64,000 nt of DNA from Anisus vortex (taxonomy: Eukaryota; Mollusca; Gastropoda; Planorbidae): the NCBI GenBank assembly GCA_949126835.1, contig OX421500.1, positions 29,057,991 through 29,121,990 of the forward strand. Reading direction: 5' to 3'. Position 1 is the first letter of the stretch; each line of letters opens with the position of its first letter. This document shows positions 12,683 to 22,832 of the stretch, piece after piece. A model generated the notes under the pieces. That model made no database searches and was not told the origin of the DNA. It worked only from the letters and a program-made list of their open reading frames with translations. The position numbers were made by a program, and so were the translations under genes.

Positions 12683-12735
12683 ACTTGACAAATCATAACG
12701 GAAAATCCCAATATGATAAGTAAAAATGTTTTTCA
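12683..12735. promoter_or_regulatory. 53-bp identical element with kappaB-like and GATA-like motifs, copy 1
   Basis: All 53 bases are the same as 30489-30541, while the flanks are only moderately similar. Inside are GGAAAATCCC at 12700-12709, close to Rel/NF-kappaB consensus sites, and TGATAAG at 12714-12720, a GATA-factor site. Adjacent kappaB and GATA sites are known in immune-gene promoters of insects. Any such role here is inference from motif matches. Confidence 0.35.
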
Positions 12736-13616
12736 CAATTTAACAAAATGTCTTTTCATTTTTTTGGATATTTGAATACTTTTTAAAAACTATACTTCTA
12801 TCATCGAGTATATTAAACACAGGGTGAGTCGTAATTATTTTTAAACGAACGAAGCTAATTTTAAACAAATTGTAATTACTTTTATAGAATTACTAAATAT
12901 CAAGGTTACGTTTTCTTTACGTGTATTCAATAGTATTTGCTTAAACTCAATTGTCTTATGTTTATATTTTATCTTTCTAATATATTTAAATTAATAATTA
13001 TATTAAAACACACAAAACTGTCAACAATAAGTCAACAATTGTAATCCAAACAACTATTTCTGTAAATGACCGATCTACGTAAATTGTTTATACTTAGTCA
13101 GACATTGGGATTTAATCCGTTAGTATGAGAGAAGACATTTATGATCGCCTTCTTTCTAAATGGCAACTGAACATGCATTGGGTTACTTGAACAAACAAGG
13201 AAAACCAACAAATTAAATAATATTATACTAAAATAATAAATGGAATAATAAACTCAAATCATTAACATTCCTAAGACAAAAATTATTCTGTATAGAAAGA
13301 GTGACCTAATATCTACGATAAAATTTATCCAATTTAAGTTTGTTAATTTACAATACAGACACAATTTAACGGCATAATGAGTTAGTGCTAATTAAACCGA
13401 CAATGTGTAAGAAGCCTTGGTTTATTTTGTGATGATACATTTAATTACTGATGCAATAATTGCATTAATTTTAATTTCTTTAATCTTTATTACAACGAAC
13501 TTGTCCGAATAAACATAAAATACAATATTTTTTGTTTAGCTTGACTTTATAAGTTAATTATCAAAAGTATAAAGAATCGTTCATACACTGGATTAATTCT
13601 TATTATTTTATGTTGG

Positions 13617-13700
13617 CTAAAAATTACCTAGCATTCTGTTGATCCTGATAAGTAATCTTGTAAGTCTGATGTTTAGATCGTTTCTAGCATCAATCTCCAT
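13617..13700 (-). CDS. Candidate first coding exon, array copy 3
   Basis: ATG at 13700 opens a 27-codon ORF, MEIDARNDLN then LLIRINRMLGNF, ending in TAG. The donor AG/GTAATT is at the same distance (73 nt) from the ATG as in copy 1. The first twelve residues are identical to copy 1, and most later differences are hydrophobic or basic exchanges. The product is unknown. The conserved ATG, length and donor support a real ancestral exon, but nothing identifies the rest of the gene. Confidence 0.35.
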   Translation of the reverse strand: MEIDARNDLNIRLTRLLIRINRMLGNF

Positions 13701-16335
13701 TTTTTCTTTAAATCTTTGGTGTTCCAATTTTTTTTGTTTTAAACATAAAAAAAGCGTTTGAGTAAATATTGAAATATATATATATATGTTTCTTATAAGT
13801 ATGTAGACCTGTAAGACAAGACACCTTTATTGTCTGAAAATAACTGTTTGTTAACAAAGTTATTATGTACTCTAATATATCATTCAACGGACGTACATTG
13901 TGTAGTCATATAGTCATGTAAAGTACTAAGTAATTCTAGCTATGTTATTTTTTATATTAAATAAAACAGGAGACTGTAAGCGAGTCATTAACATTGACAG
14001 CTAAACTTGAGAAAATAATGAATTATATTGAGCTGAGTTGTTTCAATAATTTTCATGTCCTGTACTAGATCTATAGAGACTGTAAGTACAATAAAGGATA
14101 CACCATAGGCAACACTACAACCTACTAGATATATTAGAGAAGAGAAAGCTTTAAGGTTATTTAACATCACAAGAACGCAGGGGTTTCGGAAATGTTTCAA
14201 CAGGGCACCACAAAAGGGGCAAATAGTATGTTGGAGAAAAAAATGTATTGCCTTTTTTTATAAAGCTAAATACATAAAATATTGTCAATTCCTATTTGCT
14301 ATTAAAATGTAATTATAAAATCAAACTATATATAAAAATTTAACAATTTAACATGTAATTAAAAATGCATTTGCTTTAAAAGGGACGCAATCATGTAAAT
14401 ATATAATGTAGTTTTATTAATTCCATTTACAATATTTAATCACAATAATGTGTATGTACATTTGGAGTCTTTATGTGTTCCGTAAACTGAGAAAGGTACT
14501 AGACACTTATCATTAATTTAAATTAGTATATAATTTTATAAGAACTTTGGACACTTGGCGTCGTATTCGACTTTTCCGAATTACATCAAGGGTAATACTA
14601 TTAAATAAATCTTAATGAGCATAAATGATAAATGAACAAGCAAAGTATTATTTAACAAAAGAATCATGACAGATATAAAGGTGGATCATTTAGGATAAAT
14701 CGGCATAGAAGGGACAACTAGCCCCAGCCAAGGATTTAAAATTACTTTATTGGTGGCTTTGTAGGCAGCAAAATGGTGGGTAGTTATCCACCTTTCCTAA
14801 TTGTAAGATTCAGTGGATGATTCAATGATAAATATACACGCTGATAATGCGAAGGTCTATGCAAATAGCTGTAATTGGTTCGTATTTGAAATTAACGTAA
14901 ACGGTCAGAAACTTGTAGAGGTATCCGATAGTGTCTTAAGGCCATAATAACAGTAACTAATAAAGGCGTGCCAGAATAGTGCAGAAAAACGCAGCGCTGA
15001 CTAAACAAATGAGCAACTTAACACAATAACAAATAACGCCATTTGACGAAATGTATGTATTTGTCTTTTTTTCTGAGTCAATTTGAAATTATAGTAAATG
15101 TCCATAAATATATTAGAATTATTGAAAATATGATCCTTTTCTTCTATACAGGGCAGTTATTAACACGCAACATAACACGACTAAAGACGTCTAAGAAACA
15201 ATTAAAAGTGCAAATAGCACATATTTATATCTGCTTACCACAATTTTAAGAATTATAGCAAGGCAATAACCATTAAAGTGACCATCGTTGAAGTTATTTC
15301 GAAGAAGTGGCAAAATGCAAAAGGCAAAAAAAAATTACGAGAATATAAATGAGTGGATCAGACTTTCCGTTTATTGTCTCTCATATTATAACAATAGAAG
15401 ACATTAACATTTTACGAGATCTGATCAGACAGTAAGACAAAGTTGGCGTATTACATCTATACCGGGACTAAGTGATAGCTAGAGGAAAATTGTATTTTAT
15501 AGGTAGAAACATTAAACCGTATTACTATAGTATTCTCTTAAATATATATTTATACTTTTTTTTTACATTGTAGCATGGGCGACGAGTTAAGAGGACGTTC
15601 TAAGATTGATCTATTTAAAATGTACATAACTTCACTGAAATGAAGTAAGTCTATAGTATTTTATGTTATATATATTTTACCGAGTACAGATTAAGTTTAA
15701 ATCTACATACGTCATTCACGATACTAAAGATAGCATACACATACCTATTACATTGTAATAATTCTTTCTAAGGTGACAATGTGGAAATGTTTTATAGTTT
15801 CATAGAAAATGAAATATTGTAGAATTTATCACACTGCATAACTATTTTTAATTTAAGATACTATTAATTTATAGCTTACTTAAAATTAAAACATTTTCTC
15901 TGAATTACATTTACTAATGCTTACAGAAAACTTACTAATATGGTATCTGACCTTTTACACAAGGAAAAAAGAAACATTATACATTTAAATATACAGTTCG
16001 AGTTTGACACGATTGTAGGCAACTGTAATGCTTTAGAGCGAAAAAAACTCATTTCTTTAATATCCAAAAGTAATATTTATGTTCCGCATCAGCAGCGCTC
16101 AAATATTGTCAGTGCGTCGCCCGTAACCAGGGCCAGAACGTCGCACGTAACCAGGGTTACTGGCTGTTCTTTACTAGGGAGAGTCCTGTTAAGCATAAAT
16201 TCCTTCCTTTACATTTCTTTTTAGTTTAAAAATAACGGCTGAAGACTTTTAAATACAACAATATTTATTTTAAAAAAAGGAAACATATGGAAAACATTTT
16301 TCAATTCTCTTATTATAGACTTATAAAGCTGAAAT

Positions 16336-16371
16336 GTGACCCTCCACGACGAAATGAGTCGCTTCTCACCT
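16336..16371 (+). repeat. Left terminal inverted repeat
   Basis: It begins GTGACCCTCC and ends TTCTCACCT. It pairs with 18236-18271, with one mismatch at the A/G in CGACGAAAT. Confidence 0.9.
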
Positions 16372-16813
16372 CGGCCTATTTTGAGCTAGAGTAAAAAAAT
16401 ATGTGTTTTGGGTCAAAAGGATCGATTTTGGGATTTCGATTATTTCTAATTATTTATTCATTTCTGCACACATCTGTAATAATGTTTTTTCGAAATTAAA
16501 ACTATAACTTATTAAAAAATTTATTTAAAAATAATACCCTGTCAGATTTTCATGTGAAATCTGCGTAAAATTGACCTAATTGAGCATATTTTTAACGCTC
16601 TTTTCTTCATAATCCTTTCGAGCTAACTCGCCATGTTTGGCATCATTGGAAAGAGAATTCTCCCGTTCATTATTAATGTCTAACGTACACATTTGCTTTA
16701 AAAATATCAACCAACCAAAAGGCTTAAATTAATAAAGGTGTTTTTGGAAAATAATGTAAATAATGCTGTCACTAAGAAGGGAAAGCCGTTTTTCCATTGG
16801 ACGATACTAGCAC

Positions 16814-17056
16814 ATGACTTTTTCTAACCAACCCCAGCGAGTGTTTATGTTTAACTTTTTCATCATGGCTGCCTCCATTACAAAAGAATCTACTTTCGCT
16901 AAAGCACTTAATTCGGCAAGAAATGCAAATATTAATGATGAAAAATATTTGGAAAGTGTCGAAAATATTATACAAGAGTATTTTACAACACCAGCATTGG
17001 ATGACACTGACGGAACTAGCTCTAGTGGTGAGTCTGAAGCGAGTGACGACGAATAG
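16814..17056 (+). CDS. Short ORF in the TIR element, acidic C-terminus
   Basis: An 80-codon ORF whose likely start is the second in-frame ATG (MAASITKES), because that puts the helix-like segment KALNSARNANINDEKYL first. It ends with a Ser/Asp/Glu-rich tail (SGESEASDDE). After the TAG the same style continues (LGSSDDEESDPPLIEDV), so one nonsense change may have cut a longer acidic N-terminal region. Downstream, 17290-17345 again looks codon-like and ends at a GTAGGC donor-like site. Its place inside the TIR element suggests the 5' exon of a transposase. I see no DDE or zinc-finger motif that would prove this. Confidence 0.35.
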   Translation: MTFSNQPQRVFMFNFFIMAASITKESTFAKALNSARNANINDEKYLESVENIIQEYFTTPALDDTDGTSSSGESEASDDE

Positions 17057-18235
17057 AATGCATCTGCTCTGTGTAGGCCTACACTAGATCGACTTGGATC
17101 TAGTGATGACGAAGAAAGTGACCCACCTTTGATTGAAGATGTTCTTATAAATTATAAACAATCAAAGCTATAGTGTCGTCATGCAGCCGGACGAATAAAA
17201 AAATAAGGTGGCATCTTTTGATTGCCGGGGCTCGCTAAATTCATTACATAGCTCTGCCTCGACCTCAATAAAAAAGGGTGCATTGGACAGTTCACAGCTG
17301 ATGAGATTTTAGGGCGAAGGCTGGACATGCAGGAATTAACAGAAGGTAGGCCTAAATATATTATTCAGCCTTCAAGTGTTATTCATAACTTTTTTAGGGC
17401 TAGGCTTATGCAATTGATCTTGCTATTACTTATAACTATAAATAGATATTAAACAATAAAAAAATAGGCTAAGTTAGGCTTATTAATTAATTTACTAGGC
17501 CTAAACCACTACGCTTATACGTATAACTTATACTGCTATTAAAACCTTTACTAATACTAAATGAATTACTTAGAGCTAGACTTTAGGCGTTTGTGCCGTT
17601 GCCTAAATATTATGTCATAGAATGTAGGCCTACAAATGTAACCTATGTTATTTAAAGACTATTGAAAGTTTACATTCTATCTCTACAGCTATGGCATTGC
17701 AAAAATGGTACTTTATAATGTATTAAAAAAAAATCAAGATTAATAAAATACATATTTAAATAACTATAGGGGATATACGAACACATTTTGTATCCACATT
17801 CTTAGAATAATTAGATCTCACTAAATCATCAAAGAGAAAGCTGTAAAACCATTTTAAAAATCAGTTTGTGGTACCGACTAATACACCTTAATACTATTTT
17901 TTAAACTAAAACCTAAATTTTTATCTTTTTGTTTTTTACGCATAACAAAAAAAGTATATAATATTTTCTTTTCAAATATGCCACATATCTTGTGAATATA
18001 GCGTTGAATAAGTGTGCCTAATTTCATCAAAATCCATAAACGGTTGCTTAGGAAATTCTTAGTCCGAAAAATATATTAAGTAAAATCATTTTTTCTCAAA
18101 ATCAGGACTTGAATAGTGGCTCCAATAAAATATTCATAACTAAAAAAGTTACTGTCTGATTTTCAAGCTGTTTTCACCATTGAACTCAGAACTAAAAGAT
18201 ATATAAGAATAGATAAAAATCTCAAAATGACCATC

Positions 18236-18271
18236 AGGTGAGAAGCGACTCATTTTGTCGTGGAGGGTCAC
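18236..18271 (-). repeat. Right terminal inverted repeat
   Basis: Reverse complement of 16336-16371 with one mismatch. AAAT follows immediately. Confidence 0.9.
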
Positions 18272-18581
18272 AAATTATAAAACATTTAAACCAACAAAAA
18301 ACAATTTTAAGAAATCCATAAAGTGAAATAATTTCTATTGTTATATTTTTTTTAACGATGTTATGCATTATCTCCCTTCAAATTAATCGCGACTGCAGTC
18401 TAAGAGATGATTTTTTTGTTACGTACCGTTGCATAATTTAGCTGCTGTACTTGTCATAATTTTCTGCTAGATATTTAATGTCACTTTTTAACATTTCAAA
18501 GATAACAATGTAGTGTTACACAGATAAAACGTAGGTGATATCTACAATTAAAAAGCTTATTATGCCTTTATTTTTTATGTC

Positions 18582-18611
18582 TTTATATATATATATATAT
18601 ATATATATATG
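18582..18611. repeat. TA microsatellite
   Basis: An alternating TA run of about 28 bases. Similar runs occur at about 883-910 and 47066-47092. Confidence 0.9.
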
Positions 18612-19589
18612 TCTAAAATGTAGTGAAATAATAGATAACAACAAACGATAATTGGCAATATTTAAATAAGATATATATGTTAATTCAGTATTAACCATTT
18701 ATGTAAGTATCTTTTTTTTATAAATTGTAACAGTTATAATGAAACACATTTTTTTTTATTTCAGTAAGAGTGAGGGCGTATATATGTGCTATATATTAGA
18801 ATTATCACCTTAAAATATAGAACGGACAAATACACTCTTGTCTTTGGGCATACTGTATACAAAAATATACAACAACATTAAATGCAACCTTTATATCTGT
18901 ACATTTAGTAAACATTTTGGATGTGGCAACTTTATTTGTTAAAATTTAAATGTGTATTGTTAAAGGAGTTTCTATTTTTTTCATTGTTTATTTAGTCTGA
19001 TCTTTTTCGGACAGGAATACACTACTAGAAATTATGATCTGTTACATATAGGAATACACTACTAGAAAGTATGATATGTGACATATAGGAATACAAAACT
19101 AGAAAGTTCTTTCCAAAATGTATTAGAAACTAGTCAAAGTGTTTTATTTTATAATACAATTCAACAAATAACAAGACTAGACTAGAAATACTTTCTTAAC
19201 TTTTATTTTTGCATTGATGCGGGTTTATAAAGATTATAAAGCAACTGCTTCTGCTTGACGTTTAAGAACATACATCTCAGAACGATGTGCAATAACAATA
19301 AATAGAACACAAAATAATTGCGTGTGTATTTCCTTTTTTTTTTTAAATTTTGAAAATGTTCTCAAATTTAGATTTTTACTCTTAAGTTACATTGACTTTT
19401 CTTTAATAAATGAAAAAATAAAGACTTGGTGACGTTTTTTTTTCTTGGATTACATTTTCAGTCGATACAAATTGAACTAGTATTTGTAAACTAATTATTT
19501 TATTTTCACTTATATTTAAATTTAGAGCTTATTATAAACTTTATCCCCCTTTTTTTCTCCCCCATCCTCTAGTTTCATTGTATGATTAT

Positions 19590-19710
19590 ATTTGCTATAA
19601 ATAGAGATTACGTTTGTGAGATCTTGTTAAAGTTGGGCAAAGAACAGATTTGATCGACGTGTTACTCCGCTTTTACCTTTATGCGAGCTGTCGTGTTTGG
19701 AATCATTTTC
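19590..19710 (+). promoter_or_regulatory. Conserved TATA-box block, unit 3
   Basis: TATAAATA at 19596-19603, then GGGCAAAG, then TCCGCTTTTACC, then the 28-base block 19683-19710, which is identical to 5105-5132. The order and spacing match unit 1 (87 against 78 bases from TATA to block). The interpretation as a plus-strand promoter rests on the TATA consensus and the paralogue conservation. Confidence 0.35.
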
Positions 19711-20512
19711 AAATAATTTCTAATGTAAAGCCTAAAGATATTAAAGAATGAATATAGTCTTCTATAGGTAATATTATTATGCAACAGTTTTAAGTTTAAT
19801 GTTCGGTAAAACATTGGCCGGCGTTATGTGTGTAGTAGCAAATTAAAATATTATTACCGTAATGAAAGTCAACATGCTATATCATTCATTATTAAATACT
19901 TTACACCAAGAATATATTCACATAATTAAACAATATTCTTAGCAAAGATTTAAAACTAGCATACCAGACTAAGACTAAAAGTTTAAATTGAATAATATTA
20001 GCTGAGTTGTGTAGTGATATATAAATTGAAGACATTCAGTTCCTGTTTAATTTCTCCTGGATTAAAAAATACACAACAACTAATTGGTCACAGCAATGTG
20101 GTTTAGTCAGTTTGGATAGCTAATTGACATCTTAGCCTTTTTTAAAAAGTTCGATATTTTGTAAATGATGGCTTCTTGCTTGGCAGACAAGATGGACAGA
20201 CATAGAGGAAAGCTAGAGCATGAACGATCCAGGTAACAGAATGTCGTTAGCAATTAATTTTCACCAATGCAGTAAAGAGCTTGATGTTCCGACCTTACAT
20301 ACGGCATACGACGATTAGTAAACATTTGACTGACTTTTTTGACCGATGTAAGTTTTACTTTCAGACAACAGAATATGGCTTTCTGAGAGGCGCTAAAAAC
20401 AAATTGCGATTCTTTTCTAACCCTAATGGCTCAATGACTTTAATAATAGATAGTTGGAACTAACTGCTGACAGATGATGAAGATTGTATTTGATACTGCT
20501 TTGCAATACGTG

Positions 20513-20518
20513 AATAAA
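20513..20518 (+). other. Possible polyadenylation signal, unit 3
   Basis: AATAAA follows the conserved ACTGCTGACAGATGATG and TTTGATACTGCTTTGCAATA segments, as in unit 1. Confidence 0.25.
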
Positions 20519-21401
20519 TAAATAAATAATTGTTTCAATGTATTAAACATTTTGGTAACTAATGATTAAATCGATATTTTAACTGTTATGGAGGATTTGT
20601 TTGTGGAGGGATGGGTAAGAGGTGTGTTGGCTAAATTAAGAATCAACATGTGGCCACTCTATCAAATTTTATTATTTGTCCATTAAGGTGCTTTTCTTTA
20701 AGTATAGCAATACAATATAAATAGATGCCAATAATATAATAAATATGAGATCAGCAAATATGACTTGGTTATATTTTTTAGTTGAGCCCAACACGTGGGA
20801 GAGAAACGAGCCAGGAGAAAGGCGAGAGTCAGAGAGAAAGGAGACTGCCTTGAGGATGGAAGGATGCCATATATATTTTTGCAGAATATATAACATGTTG
20901 TTAATATTTGAATGTGTTTTTATTAAGAGTTTTAAATGGTTAGTCTATATATATATATTATATCGGTCTATGTCTGTCTCTCTCACACTTTCTTTCTCTA
21001 TCTCGATTCTATAATTTATAAAAAAATTACTCCCACTGTAAAGTATATCGTAATAGTGGTGAACTGTTAATAAAAAGTAAAACATCATTAAACGTATATT
21101 TTTTTTAATGTAGCTTACTGAAAAAAAAATAATAAAACAAAAAATAAAAAAAAAATAATAATTTCTTAAATTATGTTTGATGAAGCGAAACAAGTCACAC
21201 AAAGTTAGCTATAAATTAACATATGGTGGGCATGCATTTAAAAAGGTACCATTTTTTACAATGACAGAAAAACATGCCAAAAGAGCTCTTTACTTCTTCC
21301 AGTTGCTGTTGGTTTATTATGATGGTTGCACTTCTGTCATCTGTGGTGTTGATCATTATTTTGATTTCTTTTGAGCTAAGTTCATTTCCGTATGCCCTTG
21401 T

Positions 21402-22027
21402 TGTTATGTGTTTAGATTATATTTTGTTTCCCTCCTATGTAATTAACTGCACCACTGCCAGGGCCTTAGTCCTGACCTCTAGTTGAACTCTGCTACTGTC
21501 GCGTCAAGAATTGTTGTTTACTAGAGTGTACCTAGATCATTCTTTCACCGTCTGGAACATGTTAGAAAGAGATGTTGACAATTTTTGTGAGTTATTCTTA
21601 GCCTACTTTTATTCCAGAAATCTCTAACATGTATAGTATAAATATAGGAGATTCGCGTGATAGAGGGAAGTTTTTACATCGATGTAGTATTCTTGAGTCT
21701 TGGTTTAAGCATATTGTAAGCGCATCAGTGGCAGAGCTGTATTGTATCTTTTATGTACCTGTACGCATTATTACATTGTTGTTTTATTCTGTTGTAAGGA
21801 TATTCGTGAGTTGATTTTTCTTTTCTATTTTTCTTTTGATATTAATTTGACTTAGTAAATAAATTGTTTTAAAATTGGTATCGTCTGAAGGGTTGTTTTA
21901 TTAAATAAATTATTTTAATTTTTATTAATTAAGTTAGCTACAAATAATTAATATTGTTTGTTATTTATTACAGCCTCTTTAACGAGACCACTTAATTTAA
22001 ATTTAATACTACAGGAGGTCTGTAATA
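21402..22027 (+). repeat. 5' LTR of element A
   Basis: It starts TGTTATGTGTTTAG and ends GGTCTGTAATA (TG...TA rather than TG...CA). It matches 27367-27992 except for one A/G change near the right end. Confidence 0.92.
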
Positions 22028-22031
22028 AAAT

Positions 22032-22049
22032 TGGGGGCTCTTCCTACGG
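22032..22049 (+). promoter_or_regulatory. Primer-binding site of element A
   Basis: TGGGGGCTCTTCCTACGG begins 4 bases after the LTR. The first nine bases equal the tRNA-Pro type site of elements B and C, and the second half diverges. The tRNA used is therefore uncertain. Confidence 0.6.
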
Positions 22050-22202
22050 ATATAAATATTATATAATATTTATTCATAGAAAAGAAATTTTAAAATTTTC
22101 TTTTACTTTTCTTTAGACGATACCAAGTTTTATACATTGTAAGTGCTGACCAAAAAACTTTTCTCTCTTAGTTGATTGTTTAAATTAAGGTTATACATTA
22201 AC

Positions 22203-22832
22203 ATGGATTATCAGGCTTTCATTGCTAATCCATCTTTGCAAGAACTCGACCAATGCAGCAGAAAGGATCTGTTGGCTATTTCTAAACTTTTAGGACTCAA
22301 AATCAAATCTAGTGCTGTAAAACAAGTTATTAGAGATAGTATAGTCCTACATTATGTCAACGAAGAATTTTTGCCAGAAGAGGCGTTATCCACAATTAGT
22401 AGAGAAGGAAACGAAAACACACCCAATGTTGTAGATTTAGAAATACAGCTAAAAATTAAGCAGTTGGAAATTGAAGCACAAAAAGAAGCACACTTAGCAC
22501 AAAAAGAAATAGAACGGATGAGATGTGAGAAAGAAATAGAATTAAAGAAATTAGAGATAAGCTCTAAAACTTCAACAGATCTTCCTACCACCAATCAGAA
22601 TGTGGACCCAGCTAAATACTTAAAACTTATTCCACGTTTTGTGGGAAATGTGGATAATTATTTTGTTCAATTTGAACTTGTTGCCAAAAATTTTGCTATT
22701 CCTGAAACGCTGTGGTCCTCGCTGTTACAAACTGTTCTGACTGGTAGGGCTGCAGAGGTGTTCTGCTCACTCACTGGGGAACAACAAAGGGACTACCAAG
22801 TTGCTAAGCAACTAATTTTGAAATCTTTTTAA
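22203..22832 (+). pseudogene. gag: gag, N-terminal part, element A
   Basis: The capsid precursor of the element, which would package the RNA in the cytoplasm. The start ATG at 22203 has a good context (AACATGG); the frame is open upstream but has no earlier ATG. The first 45 residues (LDQCSRKDLLAISKLLGLKI) form two predicted helices that resemble the SAP-like start of the B and C Gag. A charged coiled coil of repeated Glu/Lys/Ile follows at about residues 80-125. The frame is cut by TAA at 22830-22832 in KSF-stop-LVPE, where the related Gag of C has Ser. The frame then continues, so this is one nonsense change, not a designed end. Confidence 0.85.

Larger units (their letters stand above)
6956..13611. 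repeat. Paralogous unit 2 of the array
   Basis: It carries the same ordered landmarks as unit 1 (exon-like ORF at 7005, block at 7910, block at 8270, block at 9126, block at 9925, TC run at 10440). The TC run is then joined directly to DNA equivalent to about 6410 of unit 1. From 10735 onward it has an extra 2.6 kb (promoter-like block, hairpin and E-box block, 53-bp identical block) shared with 28100-31200 of unit 3. Positions 7730-10400 and 10960-12090 are AT-rich and I see no gene in them. Confidence 0.75.
16336..18271. mobile_element. DNA transposon with 36-bp terminal inverted repeats
   Basis: The ends are 16336-16371 (GTGACCCTCCACGACGAAAT at the outer edge) and 18236-18271, reverse complements at 35 of 36 positions. 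AAAT flanks both sides (16332-16335 and 18272-18275), a probable 4-bp target duplication. The 1.94-kb interior is AT-rich with one short ORF (16814-17056) and decayed coding DNA after it. The TIR sequence and 4-bp duplication do not let me name the superfamily. It is probably non-autonomous. Confidence 0.85.

Noticed and set aside
15940..16224. 94-codon plus-strand ORF with a real ATG
   Set aside because: The paralogous positions in other units are not open and no domain is visible. It includes a short direct repeat (CGTAACCAGGG twice).
21629..21814. 61-codon ORF present twice (also 27594-27779)
   Set aside because: It lies inside the two LTRs of element A, so the duplication is that of the LTR.
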